Shown here one piece after another: positions 7,665 to 16,219 of a stretch of DNA of 46,554 bases. A program made the position numbers and the translations under genes. Every line of letters begins with the position of its first letter. Position 1 is the first letter of the stretch. A model generated the notes under the pieces. That model searched no databases. It was not told the origin of the DNA and saw only the letters and a list, made by a program, of their open reading frames with translations. Source of the stretch: JAXMHQ01 sp046346665. Lineage in GTDB: Bacteria; Verrucomicrobiota; Verrucomicrobiia; Limisphaerales; JAXMHQ01. Location: contig JAXMHQ010000038.1 in NCBI GenBank assembly GCA_046346665.1, forward strand, positions 1-46,554, written 5' to 3'.

Positions 7665-9491
7665 ATGAACACTGCATTCCCTGTCACCGTCCTGGCCGGG
7701 TTCCTCGCGCTGGCGACCCCCGCAAGCGCCACCATCAACGCCGATTTCGCCTCGAATTATTCCGGCGGCTGGACCAACGCATCCAACGGCGGCGCCGGGT
7801 TCGGCGCCTGGACCCTCAGCGCCGTCAACGGGTCCGGCCCGGCCACCAACGGCATCTGGAACAGCGCCGAGGCCGGGCTCGAAATGGGCGACGCGTTCGG
7901 ATACGGCGCCTGGGGCGACGGCTCCAGCATCCGGATCAGCCGCGCATTCAGCCAGGGGTTGACCAACGGAAACGTGTTCGCCTTCGACCTCGGCCTGAAC
8001 GAGGACCCCGGCACCGGAGGCAACCGGGGCTTCGTCCTGCGCACCGCGGACAACCGGGACATCATCACGGTGAACCAGGGAGCCACCAACCTGGTCACCG
8101 TCAACGGCGTCACGGCCCTGACCAACTACGGCACCACCACCATGCACTGGACGATCACCCAGGTCTCGGGCACCCAGATCCGGGTCTACGCCACGGGCCG
8201 CAGCGGCTCGGAGGCCATCACGATCCTCGTGACCAACACGGCCACCAGTTACCTGTCCAGCTTCCTGTTCTACGCAACCAACCTCGTGGACGACGCCAAC
8301 GCGGCGCTGCGCGGCATCTATTTCGACAACCTCGTCCTCAACCAGGCCACGGCCACCACCAATTTCACCTACACCGTGGACAGCAGCCTCACCACCATCA
8401 CCGGCATTTCCACCAACGTCACCGGCGACGTCGTCATCCCGTCCACGCTCGGCGGTTATGCCGTCGTCGCGATCGACCGGTCGGCGTTCAAGGACAACAC
8501 CAACATCACCAGCCTCGTGTTCGCGTCCGGCGACACGGTGACGAACATCGGCGTCACGGCGTTCCAGGGCTGCACCCGGCTCACCTTCGTGGCGCTGCCC
8601 ACGGCCTTGACCTCGATTTCCGACGGACTCTTCAGCGGCTGCGCGAGCCTGGTGTCGGTCACCATTCCCGCAGGCGTTACCAACATCGGCAGCCAGGCGT
8701 TCGCGGGCTGCCGTTCCCTGCCCTCCGTCGCCCTGCCGTCCGGGCTCAAAATGCTGGGGGAATCCGCCTTCCTGAACTGCCGCACGCTGGCGGCCATCGA
8801 TTTTCCGGACAATCCCAAGTCACTCCCGGGCCAGTCCTGCTACGAGTGCCGGGCCCTGGCTTCAGTGGATTTTGCGGCCGGCCTGACCAACATCGGGTAT
8901 TCCGCCTTCTACGATTGCCTGAGCCTGGCGGCGCTGACGCCTCCGTCAACCCTGGCCACCCTGGGCGCCGACGCCTTCAACAACTGTTCCACATTAACCA
9001 CCCTGACATTCAACAGCTCATTGAGCTCGATCGGGGCCCGGGCATTTTACGGCTGCTCGAGCCTCGCCACCCTTTTCTTCGACGGCGGCGTGGGAAGCCT
9101 CGGGTCGGCGGCGTTCGGGAATGACCCGCTCCTGGAGTCGGTGTGCTTCACCGGCAGCCAGCCGACGGTAACCGACAGTGGAACGGACCTGTTCGCGGCG
9201 TCGAGCGTGCCGCTGGTTTACAGCCTGAATACTTCGGGATGGAGCAGCACGTTGGGGGGAGCGACGGTGCTGCCCTGGGTGCCGGTGATGAGCGATGCGA
9301 CGATGCAATCCGGCGTGTTCAGCTTCACGGTGAGCTGGGCGAACGGCTACCAGGTCCGGGTGCAGACCTGCACCAACCTCGCGGGCGGCGCCTGGTCGGA
9401 TTGGAGCACCAACGTGGTCAGCGGGGGTTCCTGCACGTTCAGCGATGCGCGAACGAACACCCAGTGTTATTACCGGGCAAGCGGGCTGTAG
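7665..9491 (+). CDS. BspA-like leucine-rich repeat exported protein
   Basis: 608 residues with a Sec signal (MNTAFPVTVLAGFLALATPASA) and AGGAG seven bases before the ATG. Residues ~25-220 form a beta-sandwich-like domain of unknown type. From ~235 the YTVDSSLTTITGI lead-in begins, then ~23-residue repeats with the LRR_5/BspA signature (SAFxxCxxLxxVxxPxxLxxIG), for example TAFQGCTRLTFVALP, QAFAGCRSLPSVALP and RAFYGCSSLATLFF, at least nine in all. BspA-type repeats mediate binding to surfaces or extracellular polymers. The last ~55 residues (YQVRVQTCTNLAGGAW ... CYYRASGL) belong to the C-terminal module shared by several exported proteins here. It is transcribed with the preceding beta-helix gene. 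Right after the stop lies a copy of the AGTTTRRGAG repeat. Confidence 0.92.
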   Translation: MNTAFPVTVLAGFLALATPASATINADFASNYSGGWTNASNGGAGFGAWTLSAVNGSGPATNGIWNSAEAGLEMGDAFGYGAWGDGSSIRISRAFSQGLTNGNVFAFDLGLNEDPGTGGNRGFVLRTADNRDIITVNQGATNLVTVNGVTALTNYGTTTMHWTITQVSGTQIRVYATGRSGSEAITILVTNTATSYLSSFLFYATNLVDDANAALRGIYFDNLVLNQATATTNFTYTVDSSLTTITGISTNVTGDVVIPSTLGGYAVVAIDRSAFKDNTNITSLVFASGDTVTNIGVTAFQGCTRLTFVALPTALTSISDGLFSGCASLVSVTIPAGVTNIGSQAFAGCRSLPSVALPSGLKMLGESAFLNCRTLAAIDFPDNPKSLPGQSCYECRALASVDFAAGLTNIGYSAFYDCLSLAALTPPSTLATLGADAFNNCSTLTTLTFNSSLSSIGARAFYGCSSLATLFFDGGVGSLGSAAFGNDPLLESVCFTGSQPTVTDSGTDLFAASSVPLVYSLNTSGWSSTLGGATVLPWVPVMSDATMQSGVFSFTVSWANGYQVRVQTCTNLAGGAWSDWSTNVVSGGSCTFSDARTNTQCYYRASGL

Positions 9492-9494
9492 GGC

Positions 9495-9525
9495 AGTTTA
9501 AGAGTTAAGGAGTTTGGAGTTTAGG
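9495..9525 (+). repeat. Stop-proximal AGTTTRRGAG repeat, copy 2
   Basis: Starts three bases after the TAG of the BspA-like gene and reads agtttaagagttaagg then agtttggagtttagg, in the same orientation as the gene. No C occurs in the run. Confidence 0.75.
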
Positions 9526-9572
9526 AATTGGAAATTGGTCGGCCTGCATTGAACGGACGAGGGGGATTTGGT

Positions 9573-12302
9573 ATGTTTGCCAGGATTGTGAATGTGCAGC
9601 ACCCCCACAAGGCTTTGATTCAGCTCGCGCTGGGTGCAGCCTTGCTGACGGGGTTCGCGGATTCCCGGGCGGCCAGCTATTATGTGGCCGCCAATGGCAG
9701 CGACACCAACAATGGCACCTCCATCGACACCCCGCTGCAAAGCCTCGCGAAAGCCGGCAGCCTTCCACTGAACCCCGGCGACGTCGTCCTGTTCCGGCGA
9801 GGCGATGTTTTCCGGGGCCAGTTGAACCTCGCCCGGTCCGGCAGCGCCGGCAACCCCATTGTTCTGGGCGCGTATGGAACGGGAAATCCACCCGTCCTCA
9901 CCGGCACGGTGCCTGTCAGCAACTGGACCAACATCGGCGGCAACTTCTGGCGCGCGGCCCTCCCCGGCGCCGCCTCCCAGGTCACGGGCCTCTATTCCAA
10001 CGGCGCCGCCCTGCCCCTGGGCCGCTGGCCCAATCTCTCTGACACGAACGGCGGCTATCTCACCATCGACTCCGCCGCCGGGCAGACCCAGCTTGTCAGC
10101 AGCGCGCTTTCGGCTGCGCCGACACCCAATTGGACCGGGGCCGAAGTGGTTTGCCGCACGATGCAGTGGGTTCTTGACCGGGCGACGGTGACGTCGCAGT
10201 CGGGGAATTCGCTGAATCTCTTCTTCCTGTACAGCTCCATTTACCCGATTCAGCCGGGCTGGGGATTTTTCGTCCAGAACCACGTCGCGACGCTGGATCA
10301 GCCGGGCGAATGGTGTTACGACAATTCCACCCACCAGCTGGCACTGCTCTCGGTTTCGGATCCCAACAGCTTCCTGGTGGAAGCCACACAGGCGGGCACC
10401 GTCGTGAACCTGGCATCGCCCGGCGGCATCAGCCAGGTGCTGCTTCAGAACCTGGAAATCACGGGCGGGCTGCACACCGGCCTTTACGCCCACAACGCCA
10501 CCAACCTGGTGCTCGCCGGACTTCGCATCATCAACGCGGGCGAAAACGGCGTGGTCATCGACGGCTCAGGCGCGGGCGTGACGATCACCAACTGCGTGTT
10601 CCAGCACATCAACAACAACGCGATCACCATGACCGGGTATTATCCGGGCTACGCCATTTGCGGCTGCTCGTTCACCGACATCGGCGCGTGCGCGGGTCGC
10701 GGGCTGGGCGGGGACAACCAAATGTTCGCGCTCTGGCAATGGTCCGGCAGCGCGCTGCCGGGCGCCAACTCGGTCATTGCAGGCAACGTGGCCGACGGGC
10801 TGGGCTACACGGCGTTCTTCTTCAGCCAGAGCAATCTCATCATCGAAACAAACGTCGTTAGCAATTACGCGTTCGTCAAAGATGACGGCGGCGCCATTTA
10901 CACCTGGAACGACTGGAACCCGCAGCCGTTCACCAACCAGGTCATCCGCAGCAATATTGTCTATAACGCCCTCGGCGCCACCAACGGCGCGGTGAATTAT
11001 TATCGCGGCGCCAACGGCATTTACATGGACGGCCACGCCTTGAACGCTGTCATCACCGGAAACACGGTCTTTAATTGCACCGGGCACGGCCTGCTGCTGA
11101 ACAACGATGCCAGCAACATCACCGTCACGGCCAACACGGTGTTCAGCAACGGCAACCAAATCTTTCTCAATCCGCGAAACCACGGAGATACCATCACCGG
11201 GAACTATTTCGTCTGCGGCAATGCCGACCAGACCGCGGCGCTGGTCCTCAACGACACCGCCGACCTGGACGGCTACGGACTCATCGACACCAACTGGTAT
11301 TGCCGCCCCTTCGGCGACCCGCTGTGCCTTGCGTTCAACCAGTCGTGGCAGTCGTCCCTCACGATGTCCCTCCCGGGCTGGCAGTCTTTGTTTGGCAAGG
11401 ATCTCCATTCCGCTTCGAGCCCGGTCGCCTACCCGCCCTGCCTCACCACCGGCTTGGGGCGAAACCTCGTCGGCAACGCCGCGTTTGGATCCGGTATCGC
11501 CGGCTGGACCGTTTACGGCAGCACGAGCAACAACACGGCGGTGTCTTGGGACAACCCGGGCCCGCTCGCCAGCGGCTGTTTGAAAATGAATTTCACAGCC
11601 CCATCAGGAAACATTTTCAACACGCTCGATGCCTTCGATTACCAGGACATTTTTCCCGTCACCAACGGATCGGTCTACCTGCTGAGTTTCGATGCCGCGG
11701 GGATCACCAACGGTGTTTTGCGCGCCTGCCTCTTTGCCAACAGCGCGCCCTGGCACTACGCAAGCCCGGTGCGCGCGGTGGAACTCGGGACCAACCGCGC
11801 GCATTACCGCGTCTTCCTGCCCGTCACCGAAAGCATCCCCGACACGCGCCTCCAATGGCAGTTGTGCGAAGGCACCGACCCGCAGGCCGCCTGGGTGGAC
11901 AACGTCCAACTCACCCCGGCAACCACCGTGCCCGTCAACCCCGACAACCTGGTCCGGTTCGAATTCAATCCGGGTTCGGCGCCGAAAGCAATTTCGCTCG
12001 CCGGCGCGTATGTGGATCCCAGGGGAACGCCGTATTCCGGCAGCCTGGTGCTGCAACCATTCACCTCCGTGGTGCTGTTCAAAACCGACCCGCCCGCGGC
12101 GGTCGCGGCAAGCCAAACCGCTCCAGGCATCGTGTCCACCGAATGGAGCGGGCTGCCCGGAGCCGCCTACCGGCTCGAAACCTCAACCGACCTCGTGCAT
12201 TGGACCGTGCTGGCCTCGCTGCCGGCGGCGGTGGACGGGAGTTTTTCATTCGCGGACACAAATGCATCGGCCGCGGCCGGCTATTATCGCGCGGGGCGCT
12301 GA
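9573..12302 (+). CDS. Right-handed parallel beta-helix exported protein (polysaccharide lyase/hydrolase-like)
   Basis: 909 residues from the ATG at 9573, which has GAGGGGG upstream and leads into a Sec signal (ALIQLALGAALLTGFADSRA). The mature start SYYVAANGSDTNNGTSIDTP with LNPGDVVLFRRGDVFRG is the usual opening of PL6/GH-type right-handed beta-helices (DUF1565-like). Coils such as VLAGLRIINAGENGVVIDGS, NNAITMTG and NNDASNITVTANTVFSNGN cover about residues 300-560. A carbohydrate-binding-like sandwich follows (NLVGNAAFGSGIAGWTVYG ... VDNVQLTP), and the end (AYRLETSTDLVHWT ... GYYRAGR) is the shared C-terminal module. The enzymatic activity cannot be fixed: similar architectures are lyases, glycosidases or non-catalytic binders. 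It lies downstream of the BspA-like gene, possibly with its own promoter. Confidence 0.88.
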   Translation: MFARIVNVQHPHKALIQLALGAALLTGFADSRAASYYVAANGSDTNNGTSIDTPLQSLAKAGSLPLNPGDVVLFRRGDVFRGQLNLARSGSAGNPIVLGAYGTGNPPVLTGTVPVSNWTNIGGNFWRAALPGAASQVTGLYSNGAALPLGRWPNLSDTNGGYLTIDSAAGQTQLVSSALSAAPTPNWTGAEVVCRTMQWVLDRATVTSQSGNSLNLFFLYSSIYPIQPGWGFFVQNHVATLDQPGEWCYDNSTHQLALLSVSDPNSFLVEATQAGTVVNLASPGGISQVLLQNLEITGGLHTGLYAHNATNLVLAGLRIINAGENGVVIDGSGAGVTITNCVFQHINNNAITMTGYYPGYAICGCSFTDIGACAGRGLGGDNQMFALWQWSGSALPGANSVIAGNVADGLGYTAFFFSQSNLIIETNVVSNYAFVKDDGGAIYTWNDWNPQPFTNQVIRSNIVYNALGATNGAVNYYRGANGIYMDGHALNAVITGNTVFNCTGHGLLLNNDASNITVTANTVFSNGNQIFLNPRNHGDTITGNYFVCGNADQTAALVLNDTADLDGYGLIDTNWYCRPFGDPLCLAFNQSWQSSLTMSLPGWQSLFGKDLHSASSPVAYPPCLTTGLGRNLVGNAAFGSGIAGWTVYGSTSNNTAVSWDNPGPLASGCLKMNFTAPSGNIFNTLDAFDYQDIFPVTNGSVYLLSFDAAGITNGVLRACLFANSAPWHYASPVRAVELGTNRAHYRVFLPVTESIPDTRLQWQLCEGTDPQAAWVDNVQLTPATTVPVNPDNLVRFEFNPGSAPKAISLAGAYVDPRGTPYSGSLVLQPFTSVVLFKTDPPAAVAASQTAPGIVSTEWSGLPGAAYRLETSTDLVHWTVLASLPAAVDGSFSFADTNASAAAGYYRAGR

Positions 12303-12314
12303 ACAAGTCGTGAC

Positions 12315-13316
12315 TTACCCGTCCGCGTAGCGTTTCGCCAGTTCCACGGCGGTTTTGCGAAGCCGCTCGGCCAGCAGCTTCGGACGCACCACCGTGGCGT
12401 GCGTGGAGAACCCGAGCGCCCATTTTTCCACTTCCTCGATGTTGTTCAGGCGCAGGCTGACCCGGAGCATGCCGCCGGGCAGCTCCATCAACTCCTGGCT
12501 CTCGTGCCAGCGCCGCCCACGCACCTCGTCCGCCGCCCACGCGTCCAGGTCCAGCACCACCTCGTAATCGTCCCCATCCTTGCCGCGAAACAGCGCAAAG
12601 CTGTGCCGGAGATATTCGTTCAGATCGAATTTCTTCGGAACGGTGAACCGCCGCGCCTGGAGCCGCGGCTGCTTGAGCCGGCACAGCACAAACGTCCGCA
12701 TCGCCTCCCGGACCGCGTCGAAGGCGAACAAACACCAGCGCCCGTCCACGTGGGCGAGATGGTACGGATGCACCTGGCGCCGCTGGAACGCGAGCGCGCC
12801 GTGGTTGCGATACAGAAACGTCACCGCCCGGCGTTCGCGCACGCCCCGCGACAGGATTTCGAACGCCTCGACATCCGCGTCCCCCGGCGCGAACGGCCGG
12901 AAGGAAATCACGCTGTCCAGGCTGCCCATGGAAAACTTCACATTCTCATCCAGCCGCCCGGTGAGCCGCCGGAACGCCGTCTCGAGCAGCCGCTGGAAGG
13001 GCGTGCCGCGGTATTGCTCGATCGCCTTGCCCGCCACGAACAGCGCGAACACCTCCGCCTCGCTCATCGGCAGTTCCGGAAACCGCGACACCGGCTTCGT
13101 GTAGCGATAGCCGTTGTGCGACACGTCGAACTCGATCGGCAAACTCATCCGGTCCTTCATGAACTCGATGTCGCGCTTCATCGTCCGGCGGCTGACCTCG
13201 AATTCCGCGGCGAGCTGGGTGCAATTGGGATGTTCGCCGTTCTGAAGCAGTTGATGAATCCGGTGCATCCGTTCCAGCGCGGCCCGGTTCGCACCCAGTC
13301 GTTTCGCCTTGGCCAT
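12315..13316 (-). CDS. WYL-domain transcriptional regulator with N-terminal HTH
   Basis: 333 residues. An N-terminal winged helix (about 12-60: ERMHRIHQLLQNGEHPNCTQLAAEFEVSRRTMKRDIEFM) matches the HTH of YafY/DeoR-like WYL regulators. The WYL domain follows at about 140-215 and the WCX dimerisation region at about 240-330. The namesake triad reads W194-C-L196 in GRWCLFAFD, so Tyr is replaced by Cys. WYL proteins bind nucleic-acid or nucleotide ligands and often control phage-defence or DNA-damage genes, but none are adjacent here. It converges on the beta-helix gene with a 12-base gap and runs away from the tandem receiver gene, so its target is not obvious; autoregulation is possible. Confidence 0.93.
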   Translation of the reverse strand: MAKAKRLGANRAALERMHRIHQLLQNGEHPNCTQLAAEFEVSRRTMKRDIEFMKDRMSLPIEFDVSHNGYRYTKPVSRFPELPMSEAEVFALFVAGKAIEQYRGTPFQRLLETAFRRLTGRLDENVKFSMGSLDSVISFRPFAPGDADVEAFEILSRGVRERRAVTFLYRNHGALAFQRRQVHPYHLAHVDGRWCLFAFDAVREAMRTFVLCRLKQPRLQARRFTVPKKFDLNEYLRHSFALFRGKDGDDYEVVLDLDAWAADEVRGRRWHESQELMELPGGMLRVSLRLNNIEEVEKWALGFSTHATVVRPKLLAERLRKTAVELAKRYADG

Positions 13317-13442
13317 AATTCAATCTCCGTTTCCCCACGTGATCCCCGGAATCGGCCCCCAAGTCAATTCCTAACAGCAGGGACAGCCATTGTCACCCCG
13401 AGCGGTTTAATCTCGTGTCGTTGATGCTGGTGGAAGCCATTT

Positions 13443-13566
13443 CCCCGGGCACAAACCCGGGCGGAAGCCGGAGGTGGGTAGGGAGCAACCGCGCGAGGGG
13501 GCTTGGTTTGGGCCCCCTCGCATCCCTTCCCGAAGGCCGGGGACAGAATTTGTCCCCCCACCGGCC
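13443..13566. repeat. Cluster of three hairpins upstream of the receiver gene
   Basis: Three successive palindromes: two cccggg boxes (13444-13449 and 13456-13461) flanking a 6-base spacer; a perfect 10-bp stem gcgagggggc (13493-13502) / gccccctcgc (13512-13521); and ggggaca (13539-13545) / tgtcccc (13551-13557) nested inside ggccgg / ccggcc (13535-13540, 13561-13566). They fill the 262-base divergent gap between the WYL and receiver genes, ending 12 bases before the ATG of the latter. They could be a regulatory leader or a dispersed REP-like unit. Confidence 0.7.
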
Positions 13567-13578
13567 GAAAATCCCAAC

Positions 13579-14496
13579 ATGAGTGAACACGAAGGAAAAC
13601 GCCCGCCCCAGAGTGGTCCGGGAAAGAATCCCCCGGCGGGGCCGCCGGAGTCGCCGCAGACGGTGTCCCTGCTCAAGAACGGCAAGCCCGCCCGGATCCT
13701 GCATTGCGACGACGAGCCGGCCTTGCGCGAATCCATCCGGATCATCCTCCGCTGGAGCTTCACGGACTACGACCTCGTCCAGTGCCGCGACACGGACGGC
13801 ATGCTGCACGAAATCGACTGGAGAACGCCGGACCTGCTGATCACGGATTGCCGCCATCCGCGGCTCGGTTTTCCCGAGACGCTGCCGTTCCTCTATGAGC
13901 GCCCGGGCAGGTTCCCCATCCTCGTCGTCTCCGCCGCGCTCTGCTTCAGATCCGTCGTGGATCAATTACTTGCCTTTCCCGGATTCGATGTCGCGCTGTT
14001 GAACAAGCCGTTTGACATCGCCTCGTTCCGGAACGGCGTGCTCCGGTTCCTCGGGCCCAACGCGCGGAATACAAACCAACTCGTCTCCCTGGCGCGCCCG
14101 GGCCGGACTGCGCGGATCTTGCTGCTGGACGACGACCCGGCGGCGCGGGACCTGGTGCGGACGATGCTGGACCGGTGGTTTTGGAATTATCAATTGATCG
14201 AGTGCGCCACGGGCGGCGAGGCCTGGGAGGAAATCAGCCGCCGCCGGCCCGACTTGTGGATCACCGATTACGATCACCCCGGTTTTTCCCTCGAGGAACT
14301 GCTTCACCGGTGCTACCGCCGGCCGCTGAGATTTCCAATCCTGGTGTCCTCGCGTTATGTCGCCGTCCATCCCGGCCTGCAGCGCGACCTGCCCGCTTGG
14401 CCGTTCGACATCCGGTTGCTGAACAAACCGTTCGCGCTCGAGGACTTGAAATCGCGCGTGATGGAATGCCTGCCGGGGGACGGGTTGGCAGCCTGA
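13579..14496 (+). CDS. Tandem receiver (REC-REC) response regulator without output domain
   Basis: 305 residues from the ATG at 13579; an in-frame start at 13474 would translate the hairpin cluster. After a ~35-residue Pro/Gly-rich leader come two complete CheY-like receivers. REC1 (38-158) has the acidic pair D44-D45, phospho-acceptor D90 in LLITDCRHP, Ser118 in ILVVSA and Lys143 in LLNKPF. REC2 (178-298) has D184-D185, D230 in WITDYDHPG, Ser258 in ILVSS and Lys283 in LLNKPF. All phosphorylation residues are therefore intact in both. No DNA-binding or enzymatic domain follows, and no histidine kinase is nearby, so it probably acts in a phosphorelay or as a phosphate sink, partnered by an orphan kinase elsewhere. 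No strong Shine-Dalgarno is visible. Confidence 0.9.
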   Translation: MSEHEGKRPPQSGPGKNPPAGPPESPQTVSLLKNGKPARILHCDDEPALRESIRIILRWSFTDYDLVQCRDTDGMLHEIDWRTPDLLITDCRHPRLGFPETLPFLYERPGRFPILVVSAALCFRSVVDQLLAFPGFDVALLNKPFDIASFRNGVLRFLGPNARNTNQLVSLARPGRTARILLLDDDPAARDLVRTMLDRWFWNYQLIECATGGEAWEEISRRRPDLWITDYDHPGFSLEELLHRCYRRPLRFPILVSSRYVAVHPGLQRDLPAWPFDIRLLNKPFALEDLKSRVMECLPGDGLAA

Positions 14497-14497
14497 A

Positions 14498-14537
14498 AGT
14501 TTAGGAGTTCAGGAGTTTGAGAGTTTTAGAGGTTGGG
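14498..14537 (+). repeat. Stop-proximal AGTTTRRGAG repeat, copy 3
   Basis: Begins one base after the TGA of the receiver gene: agtttaggagttcagg, then agtttgagagttttag and aggttggg. Same strand as the gene. The remainder of the gap to 14698 holds no feature I can support. Confidence 0.75.
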
Positions 14538-14698
14538 AATTTGCTTGTGTCGGGCCGGGGCCTTGGCACCTTGGGAGGCATGGTCGAGGTACAGTCTGCC
14601 TGTCACTCGATGCGATCGCGGCCCGCTCGAAGTTGTTGCAGCGGGATGCGACCGGGAGGAAGTCCTGCATTCAAACACCCCGTCAACCCGTCACTCTG

Positions 14699-16084
14699 AT
14701 GAATTCCATGTGGACCAAACTTCAGGGGCTGCTCGCCGCAGCCGTCGTGGGATCGGTGCTCTCAACCGCCGCCGCAGACCCGGAACCGGCCAAAATGACC
14801 GTCCGCACCGCGCCGGACTGGCTGCGCAACGCGGTCATTTACGAGATCTACCCGCGCAACTTCTCCGCGGCGGGCGATTTCAACGGCATCACCGCGCGCC
14901 TCGATGATCTCCAGAACCTCGGCGTCGACGTGCTCTGGCTCATGCCCATCCATCCCGTCGGCCAGAAGCTCAGGAAAGGCACGCTCGGCAGCCCGTATTC
15001 CATCCGCGATTTCTACGGCATCAATCCCGATTACGGCACCACGAATGATTTTCGCCGGCTGATCCAGGAGGCGCACGCGCGCAAGATGAAAGTGATCCTG
15101 GACATCGTGGCCGGCCACACCGCGTGGGACAGCGTGCTGATGGCGCATCCCGAGTATTACCAGACCAATGCGAGCGGCCAGATTGTTCCGCCCAATTCCG
15201 AATGGCCGGATGTGGCCGGATTGAATTACGAGAACCCGGAGCTGCGCAATTACATGATCAACATGCTCGCCTGGTGGCTGCAGCAATACAACCTGGACGG
15301 ATTCCGCTGCGATGTGGCGTACACGGTGCCGGTGGAGTTTTGGAGAACAGCGCGGGAACAACTGGAGAAGGTGAATCCGAACGTGATCATCCTGGCGGAA
15401 GCCGGGGCCCGGCCGGCGCTGCTGACGAAGGCGTTCGACATGGACAGCTCCTGGAGTCTTTATTCGTGGCTCGGCCAGGTGATGGCCGGCGAGGCGCCCG
15501 CCGTGAAGCTCCGCGAATCCTGGGATCACACCCGCGACCAATTCCCCGATGGCGCGATGCACCTTCGCTACAGCGATATTCACCACCAGCCGCGCGCCGT
15601 GGTGCGCTACGGCGTCAACGGCGCCCTCGCCACCCAGGTCTTCATGCTCACCCTCGACGGCGTCCCGCTGTTCTACAACGGCATGGAAGTCGGCGATTCC
15701 ACCGAATCGGCCGATCCCGCCCTGTTCGAAAAAATGCCCATCTTCTGGACCCCAGGCCAGCGCCCGCCCCTGCGGGACATCTACCGCGACCTGATCCAAC
15801 TGCGAAAACAACACCCGGCCTTCACCGGGAACGATCTCACCTGGATCGACAACCAGGCGCCGTCGGAAGTGGTGAGTTATACGAGGAAGGACAAGAAGGA
15901 CGAATACCTCGTTGTGATCAATTTCTCGAGCCGCCACGTGGACACCACGATCGGGCTGCCGGATCCGGAAGGCTTCGAGCCGGTCAAAATCACCGGCATG
16001 CCGCCGCTGTTGAACAACACGCTGCCGGACGTCCACCTGCCGGGCTACGGCTGGCAGATCTACCACCGCACGCTGGCCAAGTAA
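14699..16084 (+). CDS. GH13 alpha-amylase-family protein with altered catalytic motifs
   Basis: 461 residues from the ATG at 14699 (a second Met at 14708 is an alternative), with a Sec signal (LQGLLAAAVVGSVLSTAAA), so periplasmic or secreted. The GH13 barrel is recognisable: AVIYEIYPRNFS, LGVDVLWLMPIHPVG and SPYSIRDFYGINPDYG. Region II GFRCD205 keeps the nucleophile and region III ILAE234A keeps the acid/base. Region IV, normally NHD, reads I294-H295-H296 within RYSDIHHQPRA, so the third catalytic Asp is His. Region I reads D135-I-V-A-G139-H140, with Gly replacing the usual Asn. The enzyme may thus be inactive on alpha-glucans, act as a binding protein, or use altered chemistry. A C-terminal beta domain (KKDEYLVVINFSSRHVD...) completes it. 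It is probably transcribed alone. Confidence 0.9.
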   Translation: MNSMWTKLQGLLAAAVVGSVLSTAAADPEPAKMTVRTAPDWLRNAVIYEIYPRNFSAAGDFNGITARLDDLQNLGVDVLWLMPIHPVGQKLRKGTLGSPYSIRDFYGINPDYGTTNDFRRLIQEAHARKMKVILDIVAGHTAWDSVLMAHPEYYQTNASGQIVPPNSEWPDVAGLNYENPELRNYMINMLAWWLQQYNLDGFRCDVAYTVPVEFWRTAREQLEKVNPNVIILAEAGARPALLTKAFDMDSSWSLYSWLGQVMAGEAPAVKLRESWDHTRDQFPDGAMHLRYSDIHHQPRAVVRYGVNGALATQVFMLTLDGVPLFYNGMEVGDSTESADPALFEKMPIFWTPGQRPPLRDIYRDLIQLRKQHPAFTGNDLTWIDNQAPSEVVSYTRKDKKDEYLVVINFSSRHVDTTIGLPDPEGFEPVKITGMPPLLNNTLPDVHLPGYGWQIYHRTLAK

Positions 16085-16116
16085 TTCTGTCCGTCTGCCA
16101 CCGGCGCACAGGGCCG

Positions 16117-16166
16117 CGCTGCGCGGGATACAGCCGCGCTCCGGTTGGACCCCTGGATGGAATCTC
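16117..16166. repeat. Dispersed repeat, copy 2 (pair with 3505-3554)
   Basis: Shares cgctgcgcgggatacagccg and the end ggatggaatc with the copy at 3505-3554, in the same + strand orientation, with scattered substitutions between. Lies between the GH13 and Kelch genes. Confidence 0.75.
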
Positions 16167-16219
16167 ATCGCCCTCAAGGCGTGTCTTGAGTTAGGCGGGC
16201 GGATTTGCCAAAGTCAGGC

